A stretch of 64,000 bases of DNA from Ferruginibacter sp. (GTDB lineage Bacteria; Bacteroidota; Bacteroidia; Chitinophagales; Chitinophagaceae): the NCBI GenBank assembly GCA_019638485.1, contig JAHBTP010000003.1:186001-250000 (forward strand). Reading direction: 5' to 3'. A model generated the notes under the pieces. That model was not told where the DNA came from. It saw only the letters and a list, made by a program, of their open reading frames with translations, and ran no database searches. Both the position numbers and the translations under genes were made by a program. Every line of letters begins with the position of its first letter. The first letter of the stretch is position 1. Below, in pieces: positions 16,959 through 25,869 of this stretch.

Positions 16959-17970
16959 TTATGAGGCCAAGCCATCTTCCCCATTTCAAAAAAAAGGGAC
17001 CACGATAGAAATCGCAGTCCGTATTAATCCAATATCCTATGAAAAACCATTTCTATAACGGTACATCTCCCCCTTTATTGTATTATCCCTACATTTTATT
17101 CCCTCCCCTCTCAACTAAACACCATTTCTTACCATTCCTTATTAATATATTATACTACTCTACAATACCTCCAAACAACCAACCATGAAATATTTATACT
17201 ATTACATTAAATAAACTTTTATTGGAGCTCATACCAAAAAAATCCCCTATTCCACCTCCCATTTGAACTAAATATCTCCTACTACTAGGCTGATTATTGA
17301 AAGTATTCATACCCGCTAACTTAGTGAATAACATCTCACTCTAACCTGCCACCCTAAACTCAATATTATGGTAACATATTCACAAACACAGTTATTGGAA
17401 AAATCAAACTTCCTTTTACCTATGCCTTATAAATCAATTATTCACTCCAAATTTATTTCAGCACTTCAAATTTATTAGTAAAGTAATCACCATACTTAAT
17501 CTCACCTTTTTACAATTATTCAAGCTACTCCTAAACTAATAATAGTCATTGAAAATTTTTACTCACCATATAAAACGATTGAACAATTCTACAATATGAC
17601 ACCTATTCTGCCTTAATCTCAACTGTATTTAAAACTTATTCCTTATACCATAAAACAGAAAACTAAATTTTCTGGGTATTCCCATTTTAAAAACTCAATG
17701 AACATAATATTATTTCCATTAACACTTGACAAACACCCCTCCTGCCAATTTAAGTATTTGTGCAATGGAAATATTTTTAATAGTGAAAATAACAATAGAA
17801 ACTAGGATACTTTATTGATAAAACTAAAACCACAAATTATTTTACCCAAATAATCACTCCCTTCTCCTAAAAGCATCTTATAAAGGTTGCATCCAAATCT
17901 AAGCATACTTTATTTTTCATTAATGCCTTTCGATTATGTGAATACAATTTTCATTTTGTAATTTCAATTT
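16959..17970. other. Gene-free, strongly G-depleted AT-rich region
   Basis: No convincing gene or RNA is visible in this roughly 1 kb. The plus strand is poor in G: positions 17081-17186 contain none, and 17188-17223 again contain none, while C stays common. The skew fades towards 17300 and returns weakly until about 17700. A 10-bp inverted repeat (17711-17720 with 17764-17773) lies near the right end. The short frames present show no protein-like features. It lies between the transposase remnant and the Mpo1-like gene and may be decayed inserted DNA or a non-coding spacer. Confidence 0.7.
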
Positions 17971-18435
17971 ATGAAATCAATACATCAGTGGCTGAGCGAA
18001 TATGGACAGAGTCATCAAAACAAAAGAAATAAACTTATTCATTGGATTTGTGTACCAGCTATTTTTTTCTCTATAACAGGCATGCTACATCTGGTAAAAC
18101 TTCCTATTCAATTTTCAGGTATTCATATCAGCCTGGCAATGATTGCACTTTTTTTGGTATGGCTTTATTATCTCAAATTATCTACGTCCCTTTCCATCGG
18201 AATGCTCCTATTCTCTTTTGCCTGCTTATACTTAGCGCAATGGATTGAAACTTCTCACATCATCCCACTCTGGATATTTTCACTATTAATTTTTGCTCTT
18301 GCATGGGTTGCTCAATTCTGGGGCCACCATTTGGAAGGGAAAAAACCATCCTTCCTTAAGGATATCCAATTTCTTTTAATTGGCCCTGCATGGTTGATGA
18401 GTTTTATCTATCAAAAATTAAAAATCAAATTTTGA
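17971..18435 (+). CDS. Mpo1-like (DUF962) membrane protein
   Basis: The 154-residue integral membrane protein matches the DUF962/YGL010w family, whose yeast member Mpo1 is a 2-hydroxy fatty acid dioxygenase. The family N-terminus SEYGQSHQNKRNKLIHWICVP is clear, with the conserved His pair (SHQN and IHW). Four hydrophobic segments follow. The second His motif is WGHHLEGKKPSFLKD, followed by FLLIGPAWLM. The paired histidines suggest a metal site. Enzymatic activity in this bacterium is inferred from the family only. It is convergent with the Ldh-family gene, with a 3-base gap. Confidence 0.9.
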   Translation: MKSIHQWLSEYGQSHQNKRNKLIHWICVPAIFFSITGMLHLVKLPIQFSGIHISLAMIALFLVWLYYLKLSTSLSIGMLLFSFACLYLAQWIETSHIIPLWIFSLLIFALAWVAQFWGHHLEGKKPSFLKDIQFLLIGPAWLMSFIYQKLKIKF

Positions 18436-18438
18436 TAA

Positions 18439-19536
18439 CTATTCAATTGTAAGCGCATGAGGAAATTCAACACCCAGCTTGTTTCCCAATAACTGCAAAT
18501 CTTTTATTACAGATTCTAATAGTGGTATCCCACTTGCCTTGCGTTCAATCTCCATTTTCCTTTCTAAATCACCGGGAATTAATACAGACTGATTTATATT
18601 TTTTGGATTGGCTTTTCGAAAAGAACGTATCCATAAATCCATATCTTTTTTAAAATCTGCTGCTAAACGGAAAGCATCTATACGCAATGCACCAAAAAAA
18701 TGACCAATCCCTTTACCAGGCATAAACGTTGGCATAGGTATATAAGCCGGAAATGGTGGAACAAATGGTCCAAAGTTTGCTCCGCTTAATACCGCAGAGA
18801 GAATATCTACAACACTCCCTAACATATAACCCTTATGACCTGAATGCTCTCTATCTCCACCAAGTGGTAGAAGCGCTCCCCCATTTTTTAATTCATTGGG
18901 ATCAGTACTTGATTCCCCCTCCTTTGTTTGCACCCAACCTGTAGGAATAGATTGTCCAAGCCTTTGCATAATTTCCAATTTACCATTGGCAACAGTTGTG
19001 GTTGCAAAATCTGCAATAAACGCAGGCTCCTCTCCGGCAGGAACGGCTACAGCTATAGGGTTTGTTCCCAACATACGAGAACTTGAAAAAGTTGGTGCTA
19101 CTATTGGTGATGCATTGGTCATCGCAATTCCTATCATATTATAAGGGAGCGCCATCATCGCATGTATCCCTGCAATTCCAAAGTGACTGCTATTTTGTAC
19201 GCTCACCCAACCACTTCCCACTGATAAGGCCTTTTCAATAGCTAAATTCATCGAATAAGGTGCTACCACTAAACCCAAACCACTGCCACCATCAACTACC
19301 GCTGTACTTGGCGTTTCATGTATAATGGATGGCCTTACATCTACCAAAATCCTTTTCACTTCCCAAAGACGTACATAACCCGATAACCGAGCTACACCAT
19401 GACTATCCACTCCACGTAAGTCGGCTGACAATAAAACATCTGATGCTTGTTTAGCTAACTCGGAATCATACCCTATCTTTTTGAAAATAGAAACACAAAA
19501 ACTGTGTAAATCAACATGGCTAAAATACTGAATCAT
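18439..19536 (-). CDS. Malate/L-lactate dehydrogenase family (Ldh family oxidoreductase)
   Basis: NAD(P)-dependent 2-hydroxyacid oxidoreductase of the malate/L-sulfolactate type, not the classical LDH fold; 365 residues. Family features are the N-terminal ADLRGVDSHGVARL segment (catalytic His), VDGGSGLGLV, NSSHFGIAG and TNASPIVAPTF. FIADFATTTVANGKLE follows, then HKGYMLGSVVDILSAVLSGA near 227-246. The true substrate (malate, lactate, ureidoglycolate, sulfolactate) cannot be told from sequence. It stands alone on the minus strand, divergent from yebC and convergent with the Mpo1-like gene. Confidence 0.9.
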   Translation of the reverse strand: MIQYFSHVDLHSFCVSIFKKIGYDSELAKQASDVLLSADLRGVDSHGVARLSGYVRLWEVKRILVDVRPSIIHETPSTAVVDGGSGLGLVVAPYSMNLAIEKALSVGSGWVSVQNSSHFGIAGIHAMMALPYNMIGIAMTNASPIVAPTFSSSRMLGTNPIAVAVPAGEEPAFIADFATTTVANGKLEIMQRLGQSIPTGWVQTKEGESSTDPNELKNGGALLPLGGDREHSGHKGYMLGSVVDILSAVLSGANFGPFVPPFPAYIPMPTFMPGKGIGHFFGALRIDAFRLAADFKKDMDLWIRSFRKANPKNINQSVLIPGDLERKMEIERKASGIPLLESVIKDLQLLGNKLGVEFPHALTIE

Positions 19537-19579
19537 AAAGCGAATTTAATTCATCGCCCTATTGTTGATACAGATTATT

Positions 19580-19587
19580 TAATTTTG
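19580..19587 (+). promoter_or_regulatory. -7 box (TAATTTTG) upstream of the YebC gene
   Basis: TAnnTTTG-type box 42 bases upstream of the ATG at 19629. Confidence 0.4.
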
Positions 19588-19628
19588 CACCTGATAAATT
19601 TTTACTATCGTATAAAAATTATTTAAAG

Positions 19629-20339
19629 ATGGGTCGAATTTTTGAGGTAAGAAAAGCAACCATGTTTGCCCGCTGGGACAAAATGGCAAAAAATTTTACA
19701 CGTATTGGAAAGGAAATTGTAATTGCTGTAAAAGCTGGCGGACCTGATCCCGAAAACAATCCTGCATTGCGTAGATGCTATATTAATGCAAAGGCTGTTA
19801 ATATGCCTAAAGACCGAGTTGAAGCCGCTATTAAAAGAGCCATGGGGAAAGACCATAGTAATTACGAAGAGATTACCTATGAAGGTTACGGACCGCATGG
19901 AGTGGCTATAATGGTAGAAACAGCCACCGACAATCCAACTCGTACCGTGGCTAATGTACGAATGCACTTTACTAAAGGGAACGGCACCTTGGGTACAAGC
20001 GGATCTGTGGCATTCTCTTTTAACAGGATGGGTGAGTTTAAAATAAAAAATAAAAATCAAAATCTTGAAGAACTTGAACTTGATTTAATTGATTTTGGAC
20101 TAGAAGAAATTGGAGAAGATACAGAAGGAAACATCATCATTCGTACTTCATATAATGACTTCGGATCAATGGCAAAAGCATTAGATGAAAAAGGAATTGA
20201 AGTAGAAACAGCTGAATTAACCAGAATCCCTGCTAATACTGTTGAGTTAGGAGAAGAAGATGCTAACGATGTACTTAAACTGGTTGATAAACTTGAACAA
20301 GATGATGATGTGCAAAAAGTATATCACAACCTAAAATAA
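19629..20339 (+). CDS. YebC/PmpR-family protein (transcriptional regulator or translation factor)
   Basis: Cytoplasmic protein of 236 residues with the full-length YebC fold. The N-terminus is [21 protein letters not shown] followed by [20 protein letters not shown]. The hallmark block is [22 protein letters not shown], then [15 protein letters not shown] and [16 protein letters not shown]. Members were described as DNA-binding regulators, and YebC/TACO1 proteins are also reported to ease translation through proline stretches. The sequence alone does not distinguish these roles. It is convergent with the secreted hypothetical gene, with a 16-base gap. Confidence 0.94.
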   Translation: MGRIFEVRKATMFARWDKMAKNFTRIGKEIVIAVKAGGPDPENNPALRRCYINAKAVNMPKDRVEAAIKRAMGKDHSNYEEITYEGYGPHGVAIMVETATDNPTRTVANVRMHFTKGNGTLGTSGSVAFSFNRMGEFKIKNKNQNLEELELDLIDFGLEEIGEDTEGNIIIRTSYNDFGSMAKALDEKGIEVETAELTRIPANTVELGEEDANDVLKLVDKLEQDDDVQKVYHNLK

Positions 20340-20355
20340 ATTACCTACAACTCAA

Positions 20356-21357
20356 TTAATCCTCTTTGTATTGAATTAATATTCTTGCATTCGTCTTAAA
20401 ATCATAAGAGGCATGTAATTCATAACGCGCTTTACCCGCTACAATTACTAACAACGCAGTATTAGGAGGTATCGCCCCCAGGTTGTTTGCAAATAAGTCT
20501 AAACTATGTATCTTACTTCTACTAACCGGCAACGTTAGTATCCTTGCCTTATCAGATATCATAAACCTGTCTAATACCACTTCCTCATCATAAAATACAG
20601 TTACTGTATCACCATCAATCTCTCCATTGTCGTAAAGATATATTTTTATACTATCAGCAGATGTATAAATGGTACGCATTAATTTAGATTCTCTTTCCTG
20701 CTTTTCACGCAAAATATAATCCGGAACTTTTATAACCGGCTTTGATTCTAATGGACTCTTTTCTTCTGGAACAGAGCGAGGTATTGAAGGCAAAGGCTTT
20801 GGTGAAGGAGGTGCTGGAGGTACCGGAGGGTTCTTCTTAGGAGGAACCTTGGATTGCTTGACTTGTGGCAATACCTTCACCCCTTGCTTTACAGATGGTG
20901 CTTTCTTTAAACTATCACTCGAAATTTTGAGTAACTCAGGTACCTTACTCACTCTTTTTAACCACTGTTTATCTGTAGAAATACCTATTGATTCTAACAC
21001 CTTATTCATCATTTCTCCGGCATCAGGTCTGTTTTCTACCAAATAATAATCATTATTCTTATCCTTTACCAACACCCAGTCATAGGTGGTTAAAACATGA
21101 TTGTCTGAATGTTCTAATAACAAGCCTCCTCGACCTAATACCCGCTGCTGGCCTTTATAAAACTTTCCAAGAAATGAAGCATAACAATATCCGTCAACAA
21201 TATCAAAAGTATAACCCATTAAAGAATCACCGGATTGCCGCACAACAAGCTTTATATAATCCGTTCCTCCACCCTGACCAATCCAGGTTCCGGTCAAATT
21301 CTGTGCTTGTATAGCACTACCGGAAAAAATAGCCAGCATAGCAAAAATGAATTTCAT
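20356..21357 (-). CDS. Secreted protein with proline-rich linker, unknown function
   Basis: Not a family I can name. The 333 residues begin with a signal peptide (MKFIFAMLAIFSGSAIQAQ). An N-terminal domain of roughly 100 residues follows (LTGTWIGQGGGTDYIKLVV, typical of small beta domains). A proline- and lysine-rich linker lies at about 150-215 (PPKKNPPVPPAPPSPKPLP). The C-terminal beta-rich domain contains IKIYLYDNGEIDGDTVTVFY and GAIPPNTALLVIVAGKARYEL. Proteins with such a C-terminal domain are common in Bacteroidota envelopes. It starts 9 bases after the stop of the E1 dehydrogenase gene, so they share a transcript, but a functional link is unclear. Confidence 0.8.
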   Translation of the reverse strand: MKFIFAMLAIFSGSAIQAQNLTGTWIGQGGGTDYIKLVVRQSGDSLMGYTFDIVDGYCYASFLGKFYKGQQRVLGRGGLLLEHSDNHVLTTYDWVLVKDKNNDYYLVENRPDAGEMMNKVLESIGISTDKQWLKRVSKVPELLKISSDSLKKAPSVKQGVKVLPQVKQSKVPPKKNPPVPPAPPSPKPLPSIPRSVPEEKSPLESKPVIKVPDYILREKQERESKLMRTIYTSADSIKIYLYDNGEIDGDTVTVFYDEEVVLDRFMISDKARILTLPVSRSKIHSLDLFANNLGAIPPNTALLVIVAGKARYELHASYDFKTNARILIQYKED

Positions 21358-21366
21358 CTATTTTTA

Positions 21367-23736
21367 TTACTCCCGCATCATTTCTTGTACTATACGTACA
21401 ATATCTTCAGCATTGGGTTTTGAAAAATAATCCCCATCACTACCATACGCCGGACGATGTGATTTTCCGGTTAATGTCCTTGGAGCTACATCTAGATAAC
21501 GATAGCCTCCTTGCTCCTCCATTACTTTATTAAACATATACGCTGAAGCACCCCCAGGCACATCTTCATCTATAAAAAGTATCCTATTCGTCTTTTTTAA
21601 TGACTCAAGTATGTTATGATGGATATCAAACGGTAATAACGTTTGAACATCTATTATTTCACAAGAAATTCCAAGTTCAGCTAGTGTGCCTGAAGCCTCC
21701 TTAATTATGCGCAAAATAGAACCATAGCTTACTAATGTTATATCATCTCCTTCCTGCAATATTTCCGGCACTCCAAGAGGAACAGTAAATTCGAGTAAAT
21801 TAGATGGTAATTTTTCCTTGAGACGATAACCATTCAAACATTCAACAATTAACCCGGGGTCATTTGAGCGCAATAAAGTATTATACATCCCTGAAGCCTG
21901 TGTCATATTCCTGGGTACGCATACATACATCCCACGAAGTGCATTTATTATCACTCCCATTGGCGATCCACTATGCCAAATTCCCTCCAAACGATGCCCT
22001 CTTGTCCTCACAATTATTGGAGCACTTTGTTGACCTGCTGTTCTATAATGAATAGTGCTAACGTCATCACTTAAAGGCTGCAAGCCAAATAACAGATAAT
22101 CCAGATATTGAATCTCGGCAATTGGCCTCAATCCCCTTATAGCCATACCTAACCCTTGCCCCATTATAGTTAACTCCCTTATACCGGTATCAAATATCCT
22201 TTGCTCTCCATATTTTTCTTGTAAGCCGGAAAAGCCTTGATTTACATCTCCAATATAACCCAGATCTTCTCCAAAGGCAACTACTTTATCATTCGATTGA
22301 AATAATGTATCAAAATATTTATTCAACACCTCAAATCCATTAATTAAAGGAGCGTCTTCTGCGTAATTTACCTTTACTTCAGGCACCACAAGTGCTGATT
22401 TAGGCCCTTCATTATAAAGGAAACTATCATATTGCTTTGCCTCTCTTTCTTGCAAGTGTTGATAATAATCAATTAAGGCCTGGTCATTTAATTTTACAGA
22501 CGCTAACCCAAGTACTTTTAGCACATCTCTACGTGCCGGTTCACGAATACTTTCCAACTCAGCAACCATTTTTTCTACCTCAGCATTTACACCGCTTGCC
22601 TTTCTTAAATGAACAATCGCTTCATTACGCAACGCCAAAATAGGATTCAAATATTCTTCCCATGCCTTATTTTTTAAGTCACGCACATAAGTAACCGCAT
22701 CCTGCTCAATCCTATCTAGTTCTTGTGCGCTTACCAGAGAATTAGCAATAATCCATTCTCTCATTTGCTTTATACAATCCCATTCCTTCTCCCATCCTAA
22801 ACGTGCAGCACTTTTATAACGCTCATGACTACCCGAAGTGGAATGTCCCTGCGGCTGAGTTAATTCTTCAATGTGAAAAAGACAAGGCTCATGTGTACGA
22901 CGTGTGTTTTCAATTCCTTCTTCAATAATTTCACACATCCCCGCATAATCCCAACCTTTTAATTTGTAAATATTAATCCCATTATGTCCTTCTTTTTTCT
23001 GCATACCGGATAATGCCTGAGAAATTGACTCTGTGGTAGTTTGATATTTCTTTGGAACAGAAATACCATACCCATCATCCCATACAAATACAGCTAAAGG
23101 AATTTGCAAAACCCCCGCAGCGTTTATTGTTTCCCAAAAGTGGCCTTCACTGGTGCTGGCATCTCCTATGGTGCAAAAGCAAACCTCATTGCCCTGATTA
23201 CTTAAATCCGTATATCCATGCAACCGCTCTACATTTCTGAAAACTTTTGATGCAAATGCCAATCCTAAAGCCCTGGGCATTTGTCCTCCGGTAGGGGCAA
23301 TATCACTCGACACATTTTTCAACTTTGACAAAGAAAGCCAGTTCCCCTGATCATCCACCATCCGGGTGGCAAAGTGTGCATTCATTTGCCTCCCAGCACT
23401 AAAGGGGTCATTCTTAACATCAGAATCAGCATATAATTGCGCAAAAAACTGTTGTACAGTTGCCTGCCCTGTGGCAAACATGAAGGTTTGATCACGATAA
23501 TACCCCGATCGAAAATCTCCAGGCTTAAAAAACTTGGCCATCGCCACTTGAGCCACCTCCTTCCCATCTCCAAAAATTCCAAACTTAGCCTTGCCTGTTA
23601 AAACCTCTTTTCTGCCTAACAAACTGGCTTCCCGACTGATGCAACAGGTTTTGTAATCATTTAAAACGGCCGCTTTAAAAACATCAAAACTCAATTCATC
23701 AGACGAACTTTCTGAAACAACATGCTGTGTATCCAT
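21367..23736 (-). CDS. Fused E1 alpha/beta subunit of a 2-oxoacid dehydrogenase (branched-chain type)
   Basis: Thiamine-diphosphate-dependent E1 component that decarboxylates 2-oxoacids, probably branched-chain ones, and passes the acyl group to E2. Its 789 residues join two normally separate subunits. The alpha half has the ThDP motif GDASTSEGHFWETINAAGVL near residues 195-214. WDDGYGISVPKKY and HSTSGSHERYKSA follow. The beta half begins after about residue 455 and has VAFGEDLGYIGDVNQGF and FDTGIRELTIMGQGLGMA. It ends with the transketolase C-terminal domain (DITLVSYGS, IDVQTLLPFD). No E2 or E3 gene lies beside it. The secreted protein gene follows 9 bases downstream. Confidence 0.92.
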   Translation of the reverse strand: MDTQHVVSESSSDELSFDVFKAAVLNDYKTCCISREASLLGRKEVLTGKAKFGIFGDGKEVAQVAMAKFFKPGDFRSGYYRDQTFMFATGQATVQQFFAQLYADSDVKNDPFSAGRQMNAHFATRMVDDQGNWLSLSKLKNVSSDIAPTGGQMPRALGLAFASKVFRNVERLHGYTDLSNQGNEVCFCTIGDASTSEGHFWETINAAGVLQIPLAVFVWDDGYGISVPKKYQTTTESISQALSGMQKKEGHNGINIYKLKGWDYAGMCEIIEEGIENTRRTHEPCLFHIEELTQPQGHSTSGSHERYKSAARLGWEKEWDCIKQMREWIIANSLVSAQELDRIEQDAVTYVRDLKNKAWEEYLNPILALRNEAIVHLRKASGVNAEVEKMVAELESIREPARRDVLKVLGLASVKLNDQALIDYYQHLQEREAKQYDSFLYNEGPKSALVVPEVKVNYAEDAPLINGFEVLNKYFDTLFQSNDKVVAFGEDLGYIGDVNQGFSGLQEKYGEQRIFDTGIRELTIMGQGLGMAIRGLRPIAEIQYLDYLLFGLQPLSDDVSTIHYRTAGQQSAPIIVRTRGHRLEGIWHSGSPMGVIINALRGMYVCVPRNMTQASGMYNTLLRSNDPGLIVECLNGYRLKEKLPSNLLEFTVPLGVPEILQEGDDITLVSYGSILRIIKEASGTLAELGISCEIIDVQTLLPFDIHHNILESLKKTNRILFIDEDVPGGASAYMFNKVMEEQGGYRYLDVAPRTLTGKSHRPAYGSDGDYFSKPNAEDIVRIVQEMMRE

Positions 23737-23821
23737 AATGCTAAAATATGAGCAAAAATCCCTTTAATTGTTAAAAAATCCAAAACTCCCCTCCAATGTG
23801 AACACTTTATTTGTGTTTTTG

Positions 23822-23829
23822 TATCTTTG
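23822..23829 (+). promoter_or_regulatory. -7 box (TATCTTTG) for the DUF1573 pair
   Basis: Exact TAnnTTTG match 26 bases before ATG 23856. It also argues that an upstream in-frame start at 23811 is not used. Confidence 0.55.
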
Positions 23830-23855
23830 GTAACTCATTTTTTAACTATCAGTTT

Positions 23856-24389
23856 ATGAAAAAAATAATACTCAGTGCCTTTTGTGCCATTGCAGCACTA
23901 TCTATGCAAGCTCAAACAAAAACTACTCAAGCTACTGATGCTCAACCAAAAGTTGCTAATTTACCAACAGCAAAGTCTGCAACAATAAAAAAAGCAGATG
24001 CTGCTTCTACGCAAACCATAGCCACAACTAAAACAGAGGACCTAAAAATTGCTGAAACCCACGACTTTGGAAAAATCCCACAGGGGAAGCCTGTTACCTA
24101 TGATTTTGTAGTTACAAATTCAGGAAAAACACCGCTTAAAATTAATACTGTTCAGGCCTCATGCGGTTGTACAACACCTTCTTGGGATAAAGATAATGCC
24201 ATCGCTCCTGGAGAAACCGGAAAAATTACAGTTGGATACAATGCTCAGGCAGTAGGACAGTTTACAAAGAATATTACCATTAATTACAACGAAAATCAAT
24301 CAAAAGTAATCCATATCAAAGGCGAAGTTTTTCAAACTCCGGCAGCCAGCGCCCCAGAAAGCAAGGCTTCTGAATTGATTAAAGAATAA
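23856..24389 (+). CDS. Exported DUF1573 protein (first of a pair)
   Basis: Secreted or periplasmic protein of 177 residues from ATG 23856, chosen because it starts directly at a signal peptide (MKKIILSAFCAIAALSMQAQ) after the promoter box. An Ala/Thr/Lys-rich stretch of about 50 residues leads to one DUF1573 immunoglobulin-like domain. Its signature is HDFGKIPQGKPVTYDFVVTN and VQASCGCTTPSWDKD, with the CGC motif, then IAPGETGKITVGY. Function of the family is not established. A second copy follows 27 bases later and the two probably form an operon ended by the terminator at 24867. Confidence 0.9.
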   Translation: MKKIILSAFCAIAALSMQAQTKTTQATDAQPKVANLPTAKSATIKKADAASTQTIATTKTEDLKIAETHDFGKIPQGKPVTYDFVVTNSGKTPLKINTVQASCGCTTPSWDKDNAIAPGETGKITVGYNAQAVGQFTKNITINYNENQSKVIHIKGEVFQTPAASAPESKASELIKE

Positions 24390-24416
24390 TTTCTCACCAT
24401 TTAAAGAATACGAAGA

Positions 24417-24845
24417 ATGAAAAAGTTAATGCTATCCCTATCCCTAATGTGTTTCTCAGTTGTTTTATTTGCCCAAAAGAAAGCAGATGACGTGGCTAAA
24501 TTTAAAGCTGATGTGATTGACTTAGGCAAGATTGAACAAGGAAATCCTTCTACTGCTACATTTTACCTTTCAAACATCAGCTCGGAACCCCTTATTATTG
24601 AACAAGCTAATCCTACGTGTGGGTGTACAATTGGTGATTATACCAAGGCTCCTATCGCAAAAGGTAAAGAAGGATGGATTAAAGCAACATACAACGCAGC
24701 AAACCTTGGCACTTTTGACAAAAAGCTTACCGTAAAATTCGCCGGTGTAGATGAAATTAAAAATATCACTATCAAAGGTGAAGTGGTTTCAAAAGAAGAG
24801 TTTGAAAAATTAAAAAAGGAAAAGCCTGCAAAAACTAAAGGATAA
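24417..24845 (+). CDS. Exported DUF1573 protein (second of a pair)
   Basis: A 142-residue paralogue of the preceding gene. It has a signal peptide (MKKLMLSLSLMCFSVVLFAQ), then one DUF1573 domain (IDLGKIEQGNPSTATFYLSN, ANPTCGCTIGDYTKA, IAKGKEGWIKATYN). It ends in a lysine-rich tail. Compared with its neighbour it lacks the long Ala/Thr linker. Tandem DUF1573 genes probably arose by duplication; a shared structural role in the periplasm or on the surface is inference only. Confidence 0.9.
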   Translation: MKKLMLSLSLMCFSVVLFAQKKADDVAKFKADVIDLGKIEQGNPSTATFYLSNISSEPLIIEQANPTCGCTIGDYTKAPIAKGKEGWIKATYNAANLGTFDKKLTVKFAGVDEIKNITIKGEVVSKEEFEKLKKEKPAKTKG

Positions 24846-24866
24846 TTTCTCATCATATTTTTTACT

Positions 24867-24897
24867 CAGCCCTTGTTTTCAACAGGGGCTGTTTTTT
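24867..24897 (+). terminator. Intrinsic terminator after the DUF1573 pair
   Basis: An 11-bp stem with one G-T pair (24867-24877 with 24881-24891), loop TTC, followed by six T residues. Confidence 0.8.
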
Positions 24898-24934
24898 AAT
24901 CTACCTTTACTTAATATCCAACAAACCCCTATTC

Positions 24935-25825
24935 ATGTTTGCAGATGCTATTGAAAAAGTTTCTCGGTTTACACGCCCGGTTAATACGATTATGCGTAAC
25001 TATGGAAGCAATAATATAATTCCCGGCTCCGCAACCTTATTCTTTATAAATGAAGACGGATACGCACTCACCTGTCGCCATGTCTTGGATTTACTGATCT
25101 CATCAGACAGAGTAAACAAACAATACCAACAATTTTTACAAGAGAAAAATTCCTTAACGCTAACAGCACCCGATAACTCCATAGCCCTACGTAATTTGGA
25201 AGAAAAGTATAAATATTACTTTGGCACTACCATTCAGTTAAAAGTAAATTTTATAGACTGTGTAGATCAGATTACAGGATTTACCTGGTTTACACACCCA
25301 ACACTCGATTTGGCCATTATAAAGTTTAACGGATTCACAAAAAAAATGTATCCCGAACCGGCCACATTTTTAAAAAACACTGAATCTATAAGACCCGGAT
25401 CCGCCTTATGTCGCTTAGGATTTCCTTTCCCGGAGTTTACAAATTTTTCTTACAACGCCGAAACGGATGATATTGTTTGGACTCAACAGGGAGTTACCCA
25501 ATCGCCCAGATTCCCTATTGATGGTATGGTAACCCGCTTCTTAGGAACCGATAACCAACAAACTTACGGAATTGAACTTAGCACACCAGGCTTGCGTGGA
25601 CAAAGCGGAGGACCTTTGTTTGATGAAAAAGGACTCGTTTGCGGTATGCAGTTCTCAACTAAACACATGCACCTCGGCTTTGATATTGAGAACAAACCCA
25701 TGATGATAAATAATCAAATCAAAAACGTATCCGACTATTCTTTCATGCACCTTGGTCAATGTATTCATATCAACGTCATTAAAGATTTTCTAAACCAACA
25801 GAAAGTAAAGTTTTACGAAGGTTAA
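24935..25825 (+). CDS. Trypsin-like (S1/DegP-type) serine protease without signal peptide
   Basis: The 296-residue protein has a chymotrypsin fold with the triad His in YALTCRHVLDLL (near residue 49), Asp in HPTLDLAIIKF (near 129) and Ser in GLRGQSGGPLFDEKG (near 229). There is no PDZ domain and no obvious signal peptide; the N-terminus MFADAIEKVSRFTRPVNTIM is amphipathic. It may therefore be cytoplasmic, unlike DegP. The class I aminotransferase gene follows 44 bases downstream with its own -7 box. A peptidase role is supported by the motifs, but the substrate is unknown. Confidence 0.85.
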   Translation: MFADAIEKVSRFTRPVNTIMRNYGSNNIIPGSATLFFINEDGYALTCRHVLDLLISSDRVNKQYQQFLQEKNSLTLTAPDNSIALRNLEEKYKYYFGTTIQLKVNFIDCVDQITGFTWFTHPTLDLAIIKFNGFTKKMYPEPATFLKNTESIRPGSALCRLGFPFPEFTNFSYNAETDDIVWTQQGVTQSPRFPIDGMVTRFLGTDNQQTYGIELSTPGLRGQSGGPLFDEKGLVCGMQFSTKHMHLGFDIENKPMMINNQIKNVSDYSFMHLGQCIHINVIKDFLNQQKVKFYEG

Positions 25826-25857
25826 GTACAACTCAATTTTATACCTATTCCATTCTC

Positions 25858-25865
25858 TATCTTTG
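25858..25865 (+). promoter_or_regulatory. -7 box (TATCTTTG) four bases from the aminotransferase ATG
   Basis: Exact TAnnTTTG match ending four bases before ATG 25870. The transcript would start almost at the start codon, that is, be leaderless or nearly so. Confidence 0.5.
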
Positions 25866-25869
25866 TACC

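Noticed and set aside
16867..17058. 63-codon frame starting inside the transposase remnant
   Set aside because: It overlaps the transposase frame in another phase, has no protein-like features and ends in the G-poor region.
17711..17773. Inverted repeat TATTTCCATT / AATGGAAATA as an insertion end or hairpin
   Set aside because: Only 10 bp with a 43-base spacer in very AT-rich DNA; no gene or target duplication around it.
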